Translations under genes and position numbers: made by a program
Shown here: positions 8,782 to 17,180 of the stretch, in pieces
Numbering within the stretch: the first letter of the stretch is position 1
How the letters are laid out: every line of letters begins with the position of its first letter
Notes under the pieces: model-generated
The model's input: the letters and a program-made list of their open reading frames with translations, nothing else
What the model was told of the DNA's origin: nothing
The model's database searches: none
From: Fodinibius sediminis
Lineage (GTDB): Bacteria; Bacteroidota; Rhodothermia; Balneolales; Balneolaceae
DNA: 64,000 nucleotides
Assembly (NCBI RefSeq): GCF_900182555.1
Contig: NZ_FXTH01000006.1
Location: 186,001-250,000 of the forward strand
Reading direction: 5' to 3'

Positions 8782-10875
8782 ATGATACATCTATTTACCG
8801 CTGATCTCTTATTTGCCCAGTTTCGGCTTTTGTTCTGGGGCTATATCCTATTTAGCCTGCTGCCGCGGGCATTCCGACTGTCCTCCGACAGTCCGTGGAT
8901 TGGACAGCGGGTACTGGTTTACTGGGGCTTTATCGGGTCCATGATTCTCCCCATTGTCATAGGGCTGGCTCTTTTTAGACTCTACGACCTGGCAGGAATC
9001 CTCATCACACTGCTGGCCATTATTGCCACGGTTCAGGTGGTGGGTCGCAAAAGGGCCGGCTGTGACAAGGGTCGGGGGGAACCGGCATCCGGGGCCCATG
9101 GAAAACCGAAAGGTCATTCCCGGTTTTTGATTTGGCAGATAAAAAAAATCGAACGCCTGACCAATTTCATTAACAAGTGGAAAAAGGGCGAATCCGCAAT
9201 AACCTTCCCTCGTCTTTTTACAGGTATATCCACAGGAAAGCCTTTTAATACCTCCCTGTTCATGACAGCCCTGCTGGGCGGTGGGTTGCGGCTGATTCCG
9301 GTTGTCAAAGATCCGGTACCGGCCACAACCGGGTGGTTCTATGCCCTGCAGAATATTAAACAGTTCCGACTGCAGAATCTGTCTTCTCTCCTGCCCGAAC
9401 CTTTCGGTTTCTATGGTTTGCTCAGTTTTACGAGCCAGGTGACCCAGATACAGCCCGAACTGCTTTTACACCTCGTTGAAAGCCTGACCGTCTTTATCCT
9501 TTGTTTTTTTATCTACCAGATTGTTCAATGGGCAGCCCGGACAGACAGAAGAATCTCGCATATCGCTGGACTGCTTGCGGTCATTGTCTATGCCGTTGCG
9601 CCAATTCTGGTCATGCACAATGCTTTTGATCCCGGGCTTTACTACAGCAAGGCCACCCTGGCGATAAGTTTTGCCATTCCCTGTGTGTACAGCTTCTATT
9701 ATATCTCTGCAAAATTCAGCTACCGACTATTATTCAGTCTGTCACTCCTGGCGGTGGCCTCGATCGACCTGTTTATATTCGTTTACATTCTGCTGCCACT
9801 TCTGGCTGTGGTCTGTACCTATTTCCTGGTGGTTGCAGGCTGGCAAAAAAGCATCGGGAAGGCAGGCATGTTAATAGGCGCTACAGCTGCAGTTATTACC
9901 ATTTATGCTACTCTTATTTCCTATTACGGTCTGTCGTACCGCTCTTTTTTACTCTGGCAGTTCTTTAACCCGGAGATCTATAATCCGGGCTCCCGGCTTT
10001 CTGGGATCCAGCTGCCGCTTTTGTGGTACGGCTTTTGGACCGGTCTGGGGTTTATTCTGCTGAATGGCATCCTGGTGCTGAAAGGGCGAAAGTCTCGGCT
10101 GCTGGAGCTCTTCCTGTTCATGGTCTTCTGTTCCATGGCATTGCTTTATCATCCGAGCCTGAATACTGGTTTCAGCTGGGTATATAATGATCAGCTGCTC
10201 AGCTTTTTTTCATTTATTACGGCTGTCTTTTATGGGCTTATAGCACTTAACGTGGTTCGGTTCGTGCATGACCTTTCGTCCAAAAAAATGTTGTCGTGGA
10301 CCACTATTCCGGTTCTGTTGATATCAATTACCGGGGCTACCTATGTGCAGTATCACTTTCCCCGGAAAACGGAGGTCCCGCCAACCCTGCCGTCTGGTTT
10401 TTTTGAGTCCTATTACCAGATTGCAACCACACGGATTCCATACACCTACACGGTGGTTGGACCCGAAATCATGCAAAGCCTGAGTACCAACCGCAATGCA
10501 TTTATGAGCTACAGTTTCTTTCTCAACAATTTCAGCCGGATTGACTCCCGGTATGCTCAAAAAGTGGAAACTACGGATGAACCCATCAGGGAAATAAAGT
10601 TTGAATACCGGCCCAGTCCAAGCATGTTCCTTTTTGTTGCCAAGGCCCCCTATGTCTTTCAGCACCAGATGGTTGTGGGAGGAGAGGATATGATGCGGCG
10701 GATGCACCAGTGGGTCCGGGAATACCGCCGGAAGCCGGGACGGACGGTTGAGCTTTATTACGAAAATGAGCATTGCATCATTTATGAGTTGAAGTATGAG
10801 ACAGGAACCTCCCGGATAAATCCGGAACTGTTCAGGGTACAGACCAACGAACCTTTCCCGCTTTTCAATGAATAA
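8782..10875 (+). CDS. Polytopic membrane protein of the Pel-like locus, GT-C-like topology
   Basis: 697 residues with two or three N-terminal transmembrane segments and a basic, soluble linker (about 90-150). About ten more membrane segments follow, then a soluble C-terminal domain of about 170 residues that would face the periplasm. Near the start of the main membrane block, LIPVVKDPVPATTGWFYALQ recalls the acidic loop of GT-C glycosyltransferases and oligosaccharyltransferase-like proteins. This is a weak match and the function is unknown. The gene sits where PelD/PelE genes would be in Pseudomonas, yet I see no GAF or c-di-GMP-binding features. It ends 8 bp inside the next gene, so the two are translationally coupled. 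Confidence 0.8.
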   Translation: MIHLFTADLLFAQFRLLFWGYILFSLLPRAFRLSSDSPWIGQRVLVYWGFIGSMILPIVIGLALFRLYDLAGILITLLAIIATVQVVGRKRAGCDKGRGEPASGAHGKPKGHSRFLIWQIKKIERLTNFINKWKKGESAITFPRLFTGISTGKPFNTSLFMTALLGGGLRLIPVVKDPVPATTGWFYALQNIKQFRLQNLSSLLPEPFGFYGLLSFTSQVTQIQPELLLHLVESLTVFILCFFIYQIVQWAARTDRRISHIAGLLAVIVYAVAPILVMHNAFDPGLYYSKATLAISFAIPCVYSFYYISAKFSYRLLFSLSLLAVASIDLFIFVYILLPLLAVVCTYFLVVAGWQKSIGKAGMLIGATAAVITIYATLISYYGLSYRSFLLWQFFNPEIYNPGSRLSGIQLPLLWYGFWTGLGFILLNGILVLKGRKSRLLELFLFMVFCSMALLYHPSLNTGFSWVYNDQLLSFFSFITAVFYGLIALNVVRFVHDLSSKKMLSWTTIPVLLISITGATYVQYHFPRKTEVPPTLPSGFFESYYQIATTRIPYTYTVVGPEIMQSLSTNRNAFMSYSFFLNNFSRIDSRYAQKVETTDEPIREIKFEYRPSPSMFLFVAKAPYVFQHQMVVGGEDMMRRMHQWVREYRRKPGRTVELYYENEHCIIYELKYETGTSRINPELFRVQTNEPFPLFNE

Positions 10876-13800
10876 GGCTATGATAAAATATATCCTTATC
10901 GGTCTGATCCTGGCAGGGACAATGGCGGCCTGTGACAAAAGGACAAATCCGATCCCTCTGGAAGCGGCCCCCGGTCCGGCCGTGGAATCAGCCCCGCTGG
11001 TGCATATTGTATACGATGCGGATGATTCGCTCAGTGTTGTCATGTTTGATCATCTTGAAGAGATACTGGCCTCCTCAAAATTACCCTACAGTGCGACTGA
11101 CCTGCAATCGGCGCCGGCCTCCATACCCGAAACGGCGCGGACGACCTTTTTGACAACCAACCCAGAGCAGAGTGATTCGACCTATATCCGTGAGTTTGTC
11201 CCTTATGTGAATGCCGGCAATAACATGATTATCACCCGGCCCATCTGGAACCCGGAGCTGATGTTCTTGATGGGCATCAGGCCCAATGTGGCACCACAGA
11301 CGGACTCAACAGCACGAGGGGTGATCTTTGACAGGGAAATTTTCCCCGGTTTCAGGGGGGAGGCTGACTCCCTGGGCTGGAGTGATGCCCACGGGGGCTT
11401 TTCAGGGGACACTTTTAAAGCGGGGGTAGAGGTCATAGCGACGGCGACATCCCCGCGCAGCTATCCGGTGATAACGGAGCACCGTATCGGCGGTGGTCGG
11501 GTATACCTGTACAACAGCTACACATTTGGCAATTTTCTTTTCAGGCACGCCTTTTTCTCAAACCTGCTCAGAACCCTGCCGGGTATCCCATACCCGGTGA
11601 GTAATGTATCAACCATTTTCCTGGATGATTTTCCCGCACCCTACTACAACACCCTGGAACAGCCCATTGCGGAAGAATACGGGATCACACAGGCTGAGTT
11701 TGTGCATGATATCTGGTGGCCGGACATGAAAGAGCTGGCCGATTCGCTCCGGATTACCTACACAACAGCCCTGGTATTCAACTATAATCAAAGAATGCTG
11801 CCGCCCTTTAACTTTGACGAATGGCGTATTGGTAAAGTTGAAGCCGAGCCCGAAGTTCGTGATGTGAGCCCGTTGCTTACCGAGGATGTGATGCAAAGCC
11901 GTCATGAGCTGGGATTTCACGGATATAATCACATTTCCCTGGAAAGGGCGCCCTGGAAAATGCCGCGATACATGTTCCTGGCTGCTGAAGCTGCCCGGCG
12001 CATGTGGCTGATTGAGGGGTATGGCGATTACCCCGTCACCTATATACCGCCGCACAATATTATAGATTCTACAGGGATCAGGAATCTTGTCAAGGGGATG
12101 CCGGCCCTGCGCATTCTCAGTTCCATCAAACAGGGAAGGGTGGCCGAGGGAGGAGGCAGAGGGTTCGGGGAGGATCCTTATGCGCCGGCTCTTTACACCT
12201 ATCCACGGACGACAGATGGATACTACAATCTGAACAGGTCAATTTTCACCCAGCACGGCCAACTATTGCAGCATGGGGTCTGGAATCACTTTATTCATCC
12301 CGATGATGTATATGACACGGATGAGGGAGGAAAATATGAGGAGTTTGATCCCAGGAATCCGCTGAATCTGGGCTGGAAAAGCGGGCTGGGAAGAGGCAGG
12401 ACAGGGTTGTTTCCCCTGTTTAAAAAGCGGCTCGAGGATACAAGAGACTGGTACCCGCTGCTTCGGTTCCTGCCGGCCCACCGGGGCGCAGAAATAGTGA
12501 GGCAGCTGCAGCATACACCGTATCAGTATAGAATATCGGAGGATTCTGTGCGGTTAAGAGCCATTGAATCGGTGCCCGGTTCCGGTACGAAATACTGGTT
12601 CATGTATGTACCGGGCGAAGACGATCCGCAGATGCAGGAACTGGTGCGGGAGCTGAGTATTGACTTTGCCAAAACATCGATATGGGAGGGGCATCTCTAT
12701 CAGTTTTCCACGGAACAGGCAGGTCTGGCATTGCCCCGGCTGTCCCCATCCCGTTCCCGCAGCCGGTCCCTGACTATTGAAGCATTAAATGCACAGGTTG
12801 AGAATTACAAGCAGGTCAGAAACAACGTCCAGAATCCCGGTCTCTCCTTTACCGTCCGGGGGCTGGACAGTCTTAAGGAAGCCTATGCACAAAATCCGCA
12901 GTCTGATCAGCTTTTGGCTGAGATTGTACGAGTCGCTGCCGGCATCGATCAAACCGAAGCAGTGATCCCCTTGCTCGAGGAGCGTATTCTGAATCAACGG
13001 CAGTGGGATCCCATGCAGATTGAACGGCTGTTAACGTTCTACGGCTGGGAGGGACAGCCGGAAGCCTCCTGGGAACTCCTGGAACGACGGTGGCCCCAGT
13101 ATCCGGATACGACCACGCTGCAACTCAGGGATACCGTTGCTAGCCGGTACGGCTGGCCGGATCTGCCAACTCAGCGTACCTGGCTGCTGCGCGAACATGA
13201 GCTTTTCCCGGAGCGAGTCGATATAAACCAACGGGTGGCCTGGACTTTTGCCACCGATTCTACATGGGATATTGCAAAGAATGCGGCACAGGAGCTCATC
13301 CGTACGGTCCCCCGGTCGGATACGCTCTATGCCTTTACGCTCCAGCGATCGTTCTGGTACGATTCCACTGAGGCCACGCTGGAACTCGTGGAGCAGTTTC
13401 CACCCCGGACCTATGAGCAGTTGCGGCCTTTTGCTGATGAGCTGGCGTACCTATATGCCGGTCAGCAGAATTATGTCAGAGCCGTGCAGTGGGCCGACCG
13501 GGCTTTTGTGTTTGATCCGTCAACCAGGTTTTATTGGCAGCAACTGCGGGCGGATACTGATTCAGCGCAATTCCGATCCCGGGGCCTCAGGGCGCTTCAG
13601 CAGAATCCGCAATCCGATTCTCTGCGTTCATATATTGGACTGAACCTGCTGTACCAGGGGTTTCGCAAGGAAGCCTATTCCGTTTTGCGTCCTTTCCTGG
13701 AGAATCAGAAGCCGGACAGTGTCGACAGGGTTATTCATACGGAAGTGGGATACATGCCCTACCAGGAACGTCTGGATCTGTACCAGTCTTATCCCTCTTT

Positions 13801-15628
13801 TTTTAACGATACACTTCGAAGCCAGCTGTACGAGCAATATGCGGCTAATCACCGATTCAGTGTTAATCCCTACGGTTCATACCGGACCGACAATTTTGAC
13901 AATACTGTTGCCGAGGCCGGGCTCAGAACCCGTTTGCAATCAGGCGGCAGCGGCATCCATACGCTGGCCCTTTCCAATCTGTTTGTAGGTTCGCGGGTGA
14001 GCCGTCAGCTTCGGGAAGAACGGCTATACAAGATCAATTATGACTATGGCCGGAGTTTTATGCAAGAACGCCTGCAGGTTCATATGGGGGGAGGGGTGCA
14101 GTACCGGCGCGACCGGTTTTTTTCGTCAGTCAAAACAGGATTTGCTTATGCCGGCGACCGTTCGTACACAAGCAGTGAATTCAGCTTCAATCCTGTGTAT
14201 ACCAATGCGGCTATCGAGGCCGATATCAAAGAGCTGCGGACGACGATTTACCGAGAGGACCGATGGGTGGATCAGTACTTCCGAACCGCCCTATCGGGGC
14301 AGGCACGGTATTACAGCGACCGTGTGTTCCACTATGAGGCAGGGATGACCGGGTTTATCTTTCCTTTTGATATCGGACTGGTCGAACTTTCGCCTACGGC
14401 ATACATCTCTTACGCAGATGCCACGGTGCACCGCAATTCAGGAATTCCTTACTTCACCCCAGATAACCTGATTACATCCGGCGGGGGGCTCGCAGCTTCG
14501 TATGTACTTCCGGAAAGCAGTACCGATATCCGGATCCAGACCAGGGCTAATCATGACAAGGATACCCCGGTATTCGGCTCCCTGAATGCGTCTGTATCCG
14601 CCCCCCTCACCGATTATGCATCCATTGAGCTGGGAGGGTATTTTTCCAGCAGTGAGGCCTATCAATCCAACCAGTTCAGCTTTTCGCTGCGGTTCGACAT
14701 TCCCCGGGGGTTCCCCGAACCCGAAAGAAAAGATCGCCGCAGCCCTTCCGACCGGTCCCTTCCAACCCGCGAGACTGTTTTGCCAGATCTTGCCGGCAGA
14801 CGAACGCAGTCACCATTGTATCATATTCTTGGACAAATTTCACTGCCCGATTCCGTGGCTTCGGTTGGCCTGCATAATCACCGGGTCTATTACCGCAGGG
14901 TGGATGGAAGGAGAGAGGGAATGGTAAAGACGTACTACGATGGCTCTTTTTTTATAGAAAATATGGTTGAGGGGGCGTACAGACTTTGGTTGCATCCTGC
15001 AGATTCAACCTTCAGGGCCGCAGAAGACACGACCTTGGTAGAACTTCACCCTCCCCTGGAACAGCAGGTACGTACTGGTGTTGAGTTTGTGGTACACCCC
15101 CGAACGGAGGTACGACGGGAAGCATCCGGGGAGAGCTATTCTGTTGAGCTGGGCCGCGAGGAGACCCTGCCCGAAGCCATCGCACTGGTCAGGCGACATC
15201 AGCAGAAGCACAATATTATAGCCAGCCTTTTTTACGACCAACAACAAAACCAAATTGTTCTACGGGGGGACGAAAGCTTTGCAAGCCGGGAAAAAGCGGC
15301 AGGCTGGATAAGGGACAAAAACGGCGCGATGGAGCATGCGACGTCTGTTTATTCGACGGATGCTGACAGTAATATGGTGCCGGTTACCTATCGTTTTCAG
15401 TTCGGTTCTTTTACAGACAGGGATCATGCCCGGGAGTTCGCTGCTGGCATCCGGGAAAAAATTGATGAGTATGAAATTTCCCTGAGCATTGATCCCGTAC
15501 GGGGACTGTATATTGTTGGAACGGGGGAAATGAGCGATTGGCACCGGTCCCGGGAAAAATTGAACGAACTTAGACAGGTAGTGGGTGAGTCCAGTGTATT
15601 TCGAAATATTAAGCCCCGGAATTTATGA
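10868..15628 (+). CDS. PelA-deacetylase/PelB-like fusion: deacetylase, TPR, beta-barrel, SPOR
   Basis: 1586 residues, an outer-membrane lipoprotein by its signal (TMAAC, Cys22). Residues about 30-600 look like the DUF2194/PelA deacetylase: a metal-binding Asp pair in FLDDFPAP (Asp253, Asp254), HGYNH (His351 and His355 as HxxxH), YIPPHN and FIHPDDV. Residues about 640-985 are helical TPR-like repeats. About 988-1281 has alternating aromatic and polar strands, as in a beta-barrel porin. A small beta domain follows, then a SPOR-like end (YRFQFGSFTDRDHAREF, about 1506-1585). In Pseudomonas, PelA modifies the polymer and PelB (TPR plus barrel) exports it; here both roles appear to sit in one chain. 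SPOR domains bind peptidoglycan stripped of stem peptides. Confidence 0.88.
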   Translation: MNKAMIKYILIGLILAGTMAACDKRTNPIPLEAAPGPAVESAPLVHIVYDADDSLSVVMFDHLEEILASSKLPYSATDLQSAPASIPETARTTFLTTNPEQSDSTYIREFVPYVNAGNNMIITRPIWNPELMFLMGIRPNVAPQTDSTARGVIFDREIFPGFRGEADSLGWSDAHGGFSGDTFKAGVEVIATATSPRSYPVITEHRIGGGRVYLYNSYTFGNFLFRHAFFSNLLRTLPGIPYPVSNVSTIFLDDFPAPYYNTLEQPIAEEYGITQAEFVHDIWWPDMKELADSLRITYTTALVFNYNQRMLPPFNFDEWRIGKVEAEPEVRDVSPLLTEDVMQSRHELGFHGYNHISLERAPWKMPRYMFLAAEAARRMWLIEGYGDYPVTYIPPHNIIDSTGIRNLVKGMPALRILSSIKQGRVAEGGGRGFGEDPYAPALYTYPRTTDGYYNLNRSIFTQHGQLLQHGVWNHFIHPDDVYDTDEGGKYEEFDPRNPLNLGWKSGLGRGRTGLFPLFKKRLEDTRDWYPLLRFLPAHRGAEIVRQLQHTPYQYRISEDSVRLRAIESVPGSGTKYWFMYVPGEDDPQMQELVRELSIDFAKTSIWEGHLYQFSTEQAGLALPRLSPSRSRSRSLTIEALNAQVENYKQVRNNVQNPGLSFTVRGLDSLKEAYAQNPQSDQLLAEIVRVAAGIDQTEAVIPLLEERILNQRQWDPMQIERLLTFYGWEGQPEASWELLERRWPQYPDTTTLQLRDTVASRYGWPDLPTQRTWLLREHELFPERVDINQRVAWTFATDSTWDIAKNAAQELIRTVPRSDTLYAFTLQRSFWYDSTEATLELVEQFPPRTYEQLRPFADELAYLYAGQQNYVRAVQWADRAFVFDPSTRFYWQQLRADTDSAQFRSRGLRALQQNPQSDSLRSYIGLNLLYQGFRKEAYSVLRPFLENQKPDSVDRVIHTEVGYMPYQERLDLYQSYPSFFNDTLRSQLYEQYAANHRFSVNPYGSYRTDNFDNTVAEAGLRTRLQSGGSGIHTLALSNLFVGSRVSRQLREERLYKINYDYGRSFMQERLQVHMGGGVQYRRDRFFSSVKTGFAYAGDRSYTSSEFSFNPVYTNAAIEADIKELRTTIYREDRWVDQYFRTALSGQARYYSDRVFHYEAGMTGFIFPFDIGLVELSPTAYISYADATVHRNSGIPYFTPDNLITSGGGLAASYVLPESSTDIRIQTRANHDKDTPVFGSLNASVSAPLTDYASIELGGYFSSSEAYQSNQFSFSLRFDIPRGFPEPERKDRRSPSDRSLPTRETVLPDLAGRRTQSPLYHILGQISLPDSVASVGLHNHRVYYRRVDGRREGMVKTYYDGSFFIENMVEGAYRLWLHPADSTFRAAEDTTLVELHPPLEQQVRTGVEFVVHPRTEVRREASGESYSVELGREETLPEAIALVRRHQQKHNIIASLFYDQQQNQIVLRGDESFASREKAAGWIRDKNGAMEHATSVYSTDADSNMVPVTYRFQFGSFTDRDHAREFAAGIREKIDEYEISLSIDPVRGLYIVGTGEMSDWHRSREKLNELRQVVGESSVFRNIKPRNL

Positions 15629-16813
15629 CGGCCGGGCACTGCTCGTCAGGCAGGAGGAAAGTTCTTTTCTGTAGGATTCAAAGATGATGCGCCAGGTATG
15701 CTTTTCTTTGACCCTCCGGTGGCAGTGATCAACTTTTTCGCGCCATTGTTTTTTGTCTGCCCACAGCTGCAAAACAGCATCGGCAAAGACGGGAATGGGA
15801 CAGGCATCATCAAAGGTTACCGCATATTTTTCTGTAACATCACCGACCCGCCAGCCCACGGGGAGTATTCTCCTGGAGAGAGCCTCAAATAAAACCAGGG
15901 GCTGTGATTCGTTGTGACTGGTGATACAGAGGGCATCCATGGTATCGATGTGTGCCCTGGCAGGTTGGTCCCAGATGAGTGTCAGGTTTGGGATCGTCTT
16001 TGCAAGCGTACAGACCTTCTGCGCCAGCTGTTTTTCACCGGCATCGGACAGCATCATGACGCACCGGGCCCTTTCACCGAGTTCCCGGGCAAGGGCAATA
16101 AATTTCAGAGGATTCTTCATTTCAGCACATCGGCCAATCCATCCGAGCGTGAGCATGCCGGACCAGGGTTTCTCGTCCAATAACCAGGAGGCCTCCACCC
16201 CATTGGGAATATACGCTATATCACGGGCACCCAGCAACCGCTGGTCGGCCATATTGCATTCAGAAACTGAGATTATAAGATCGGATGCCTGATATACTTT
16301 TTGGGCCGTCTTTCTGAAAAGATGAGAGATAAACTTCTTTCCGCCATGGGCTTCTGAAATCTCATATCCGCACTCCAGGGCTACGGCACCCATATCGACC
16401 TCTTTCCAGTAGAGGGCATGTTCGGTCAGTAGCAAGGGGGTGTCATACTGCTGAGCCAGGGCCATCCCCAGCCATCCTGCAAATCCGGTGTTGGCGACAT
16501 GCACACAGCTCGCATTATCGATAATCCTGCGATCTATTCTTCGGACAGACTCTGCGGCCCAGTCCTTCATATCCTGTTCCCAGTCAATATCGATTATGGG
16601 GGGTGGGAACCGAAGAAAATGAGTCACATGAGACGGGACCTCATACAGGGCGTCTTGTATGGAAGCATTCCTGAAGGGGTCAGTGGCAATTTGAAGTAGT
16701 GCAAATTCTGTATCTTCAAATGCTCCCAGGTATTGTGACACCCATTCACTGACTCCCCCTCTGTACCACGGGTAGGTTCCCTCAATTACCAGGATGATCA
16801 TAGTGACGTTCAA
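15623..16813 (-). CDS. Second PelF-like GT4 glycosyltransferase
   Basis: 396 residues. The N-terminus reads VIEGTYPWYRGGVSEW, the same signature as PelF, and the C-terminal part has a GT4 EX7E motif (NESQPLVLFEAL). It is over 100 residues shorter than the PelF gene upstream. It lies on the opposite strand and its last six bases overlap the end of the fusion gene, so it is convergent with the operon rather than part of it. It may add a second sugar or belong to another glycan; which cannot be told from sequence alone. Confidence 0.88.
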   Translation of the reverse strand: MNVTMIILVIEGTYPWYRGGVSEWVSQYLGAFEDTEFALLQIATDPFRNASIQDALYEVPSHVTHFLRFPPPIIDIDWEQDMKDWAAESVRRIDRRIIDNASCVHVANTGFAGWLGMALAQQYDTPLLLTEHALYWKEVDMGAVALECGYEISEAHGGKKFISHLFRKTAQKVYQASDLIISVSECNMADQRLLGARDIAYIPNGVEASWLLDEKPWSGMLTLGWIGRCAEMKNPLKFIALARELGERARCVMMLSDAGEKQLAQKVCTLAKTIPNLTLIWDQPARAHIDTMDALCITSHNESQPLVLFEALSRRILPVGWRVGDVTEKYAVTFDDACPIPVFADAVLQLWADKKQWREKVDHCHRRVKEKHTWRIIFESYRKELSSCLTSSARPS

Positions 16814-17180
16814 GTAGTGTTAAAAGTTAACTATGGGTTATCGTTTCAGAATAGTAATTCCTGCACTCATGCTTACTTTCATTCTCAGCTGTATCGATAA
16901 ATGGATTTTAGAGTTATCGATAATTTATTTCATTTGCCTATCGTTCCGCGGAATCTTTAATTTATTCTGTCAATATAAATTTTTAGAATAGCTATAATAA
17001 CCAGCATCTCCAGAATATCCACATGGTGAAGTTTTATTGATCTATATCTATTGCTTTTTATGAAACAGATCTCCAATAGTATTCAAATAATGGACAGGAT
17101 ATGTTAGATGATGAAATTTATTTTGGTAAAAACCACAGGATTTAGGTTTATTGGAGCGATAATAAAGGACGTTAGGTTAT
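16814..17180. promoter_or_regulatory. AT-rich divergent intergenic region with ATCGATAA repeats
   Basis: 367 bases between two divergent genes. TATCGATAA occurs at 16892-16900 and the perfect palindrome TTATCGATAA at 16914-16923, 22 bases apart, followed by CTATCG at about 16938. This spacing, close to two helical turns, would suit a dimeric regulator, but the motif is short and AT-rich DNA gives such matches by chance. AGG four bases before the TTG at 17181 supports the start of the next gene. I see no RNA gene. Confidence 0.35.

Noticed and set aside
4645..16813. Reading the locus as cellulose, alginate or PNAG synthesis
   Set aside because: No BcsA-type GT2 synthase, Alg8/Alg44 or PgaC-like gene is present, while PelF and PelG signatures are.
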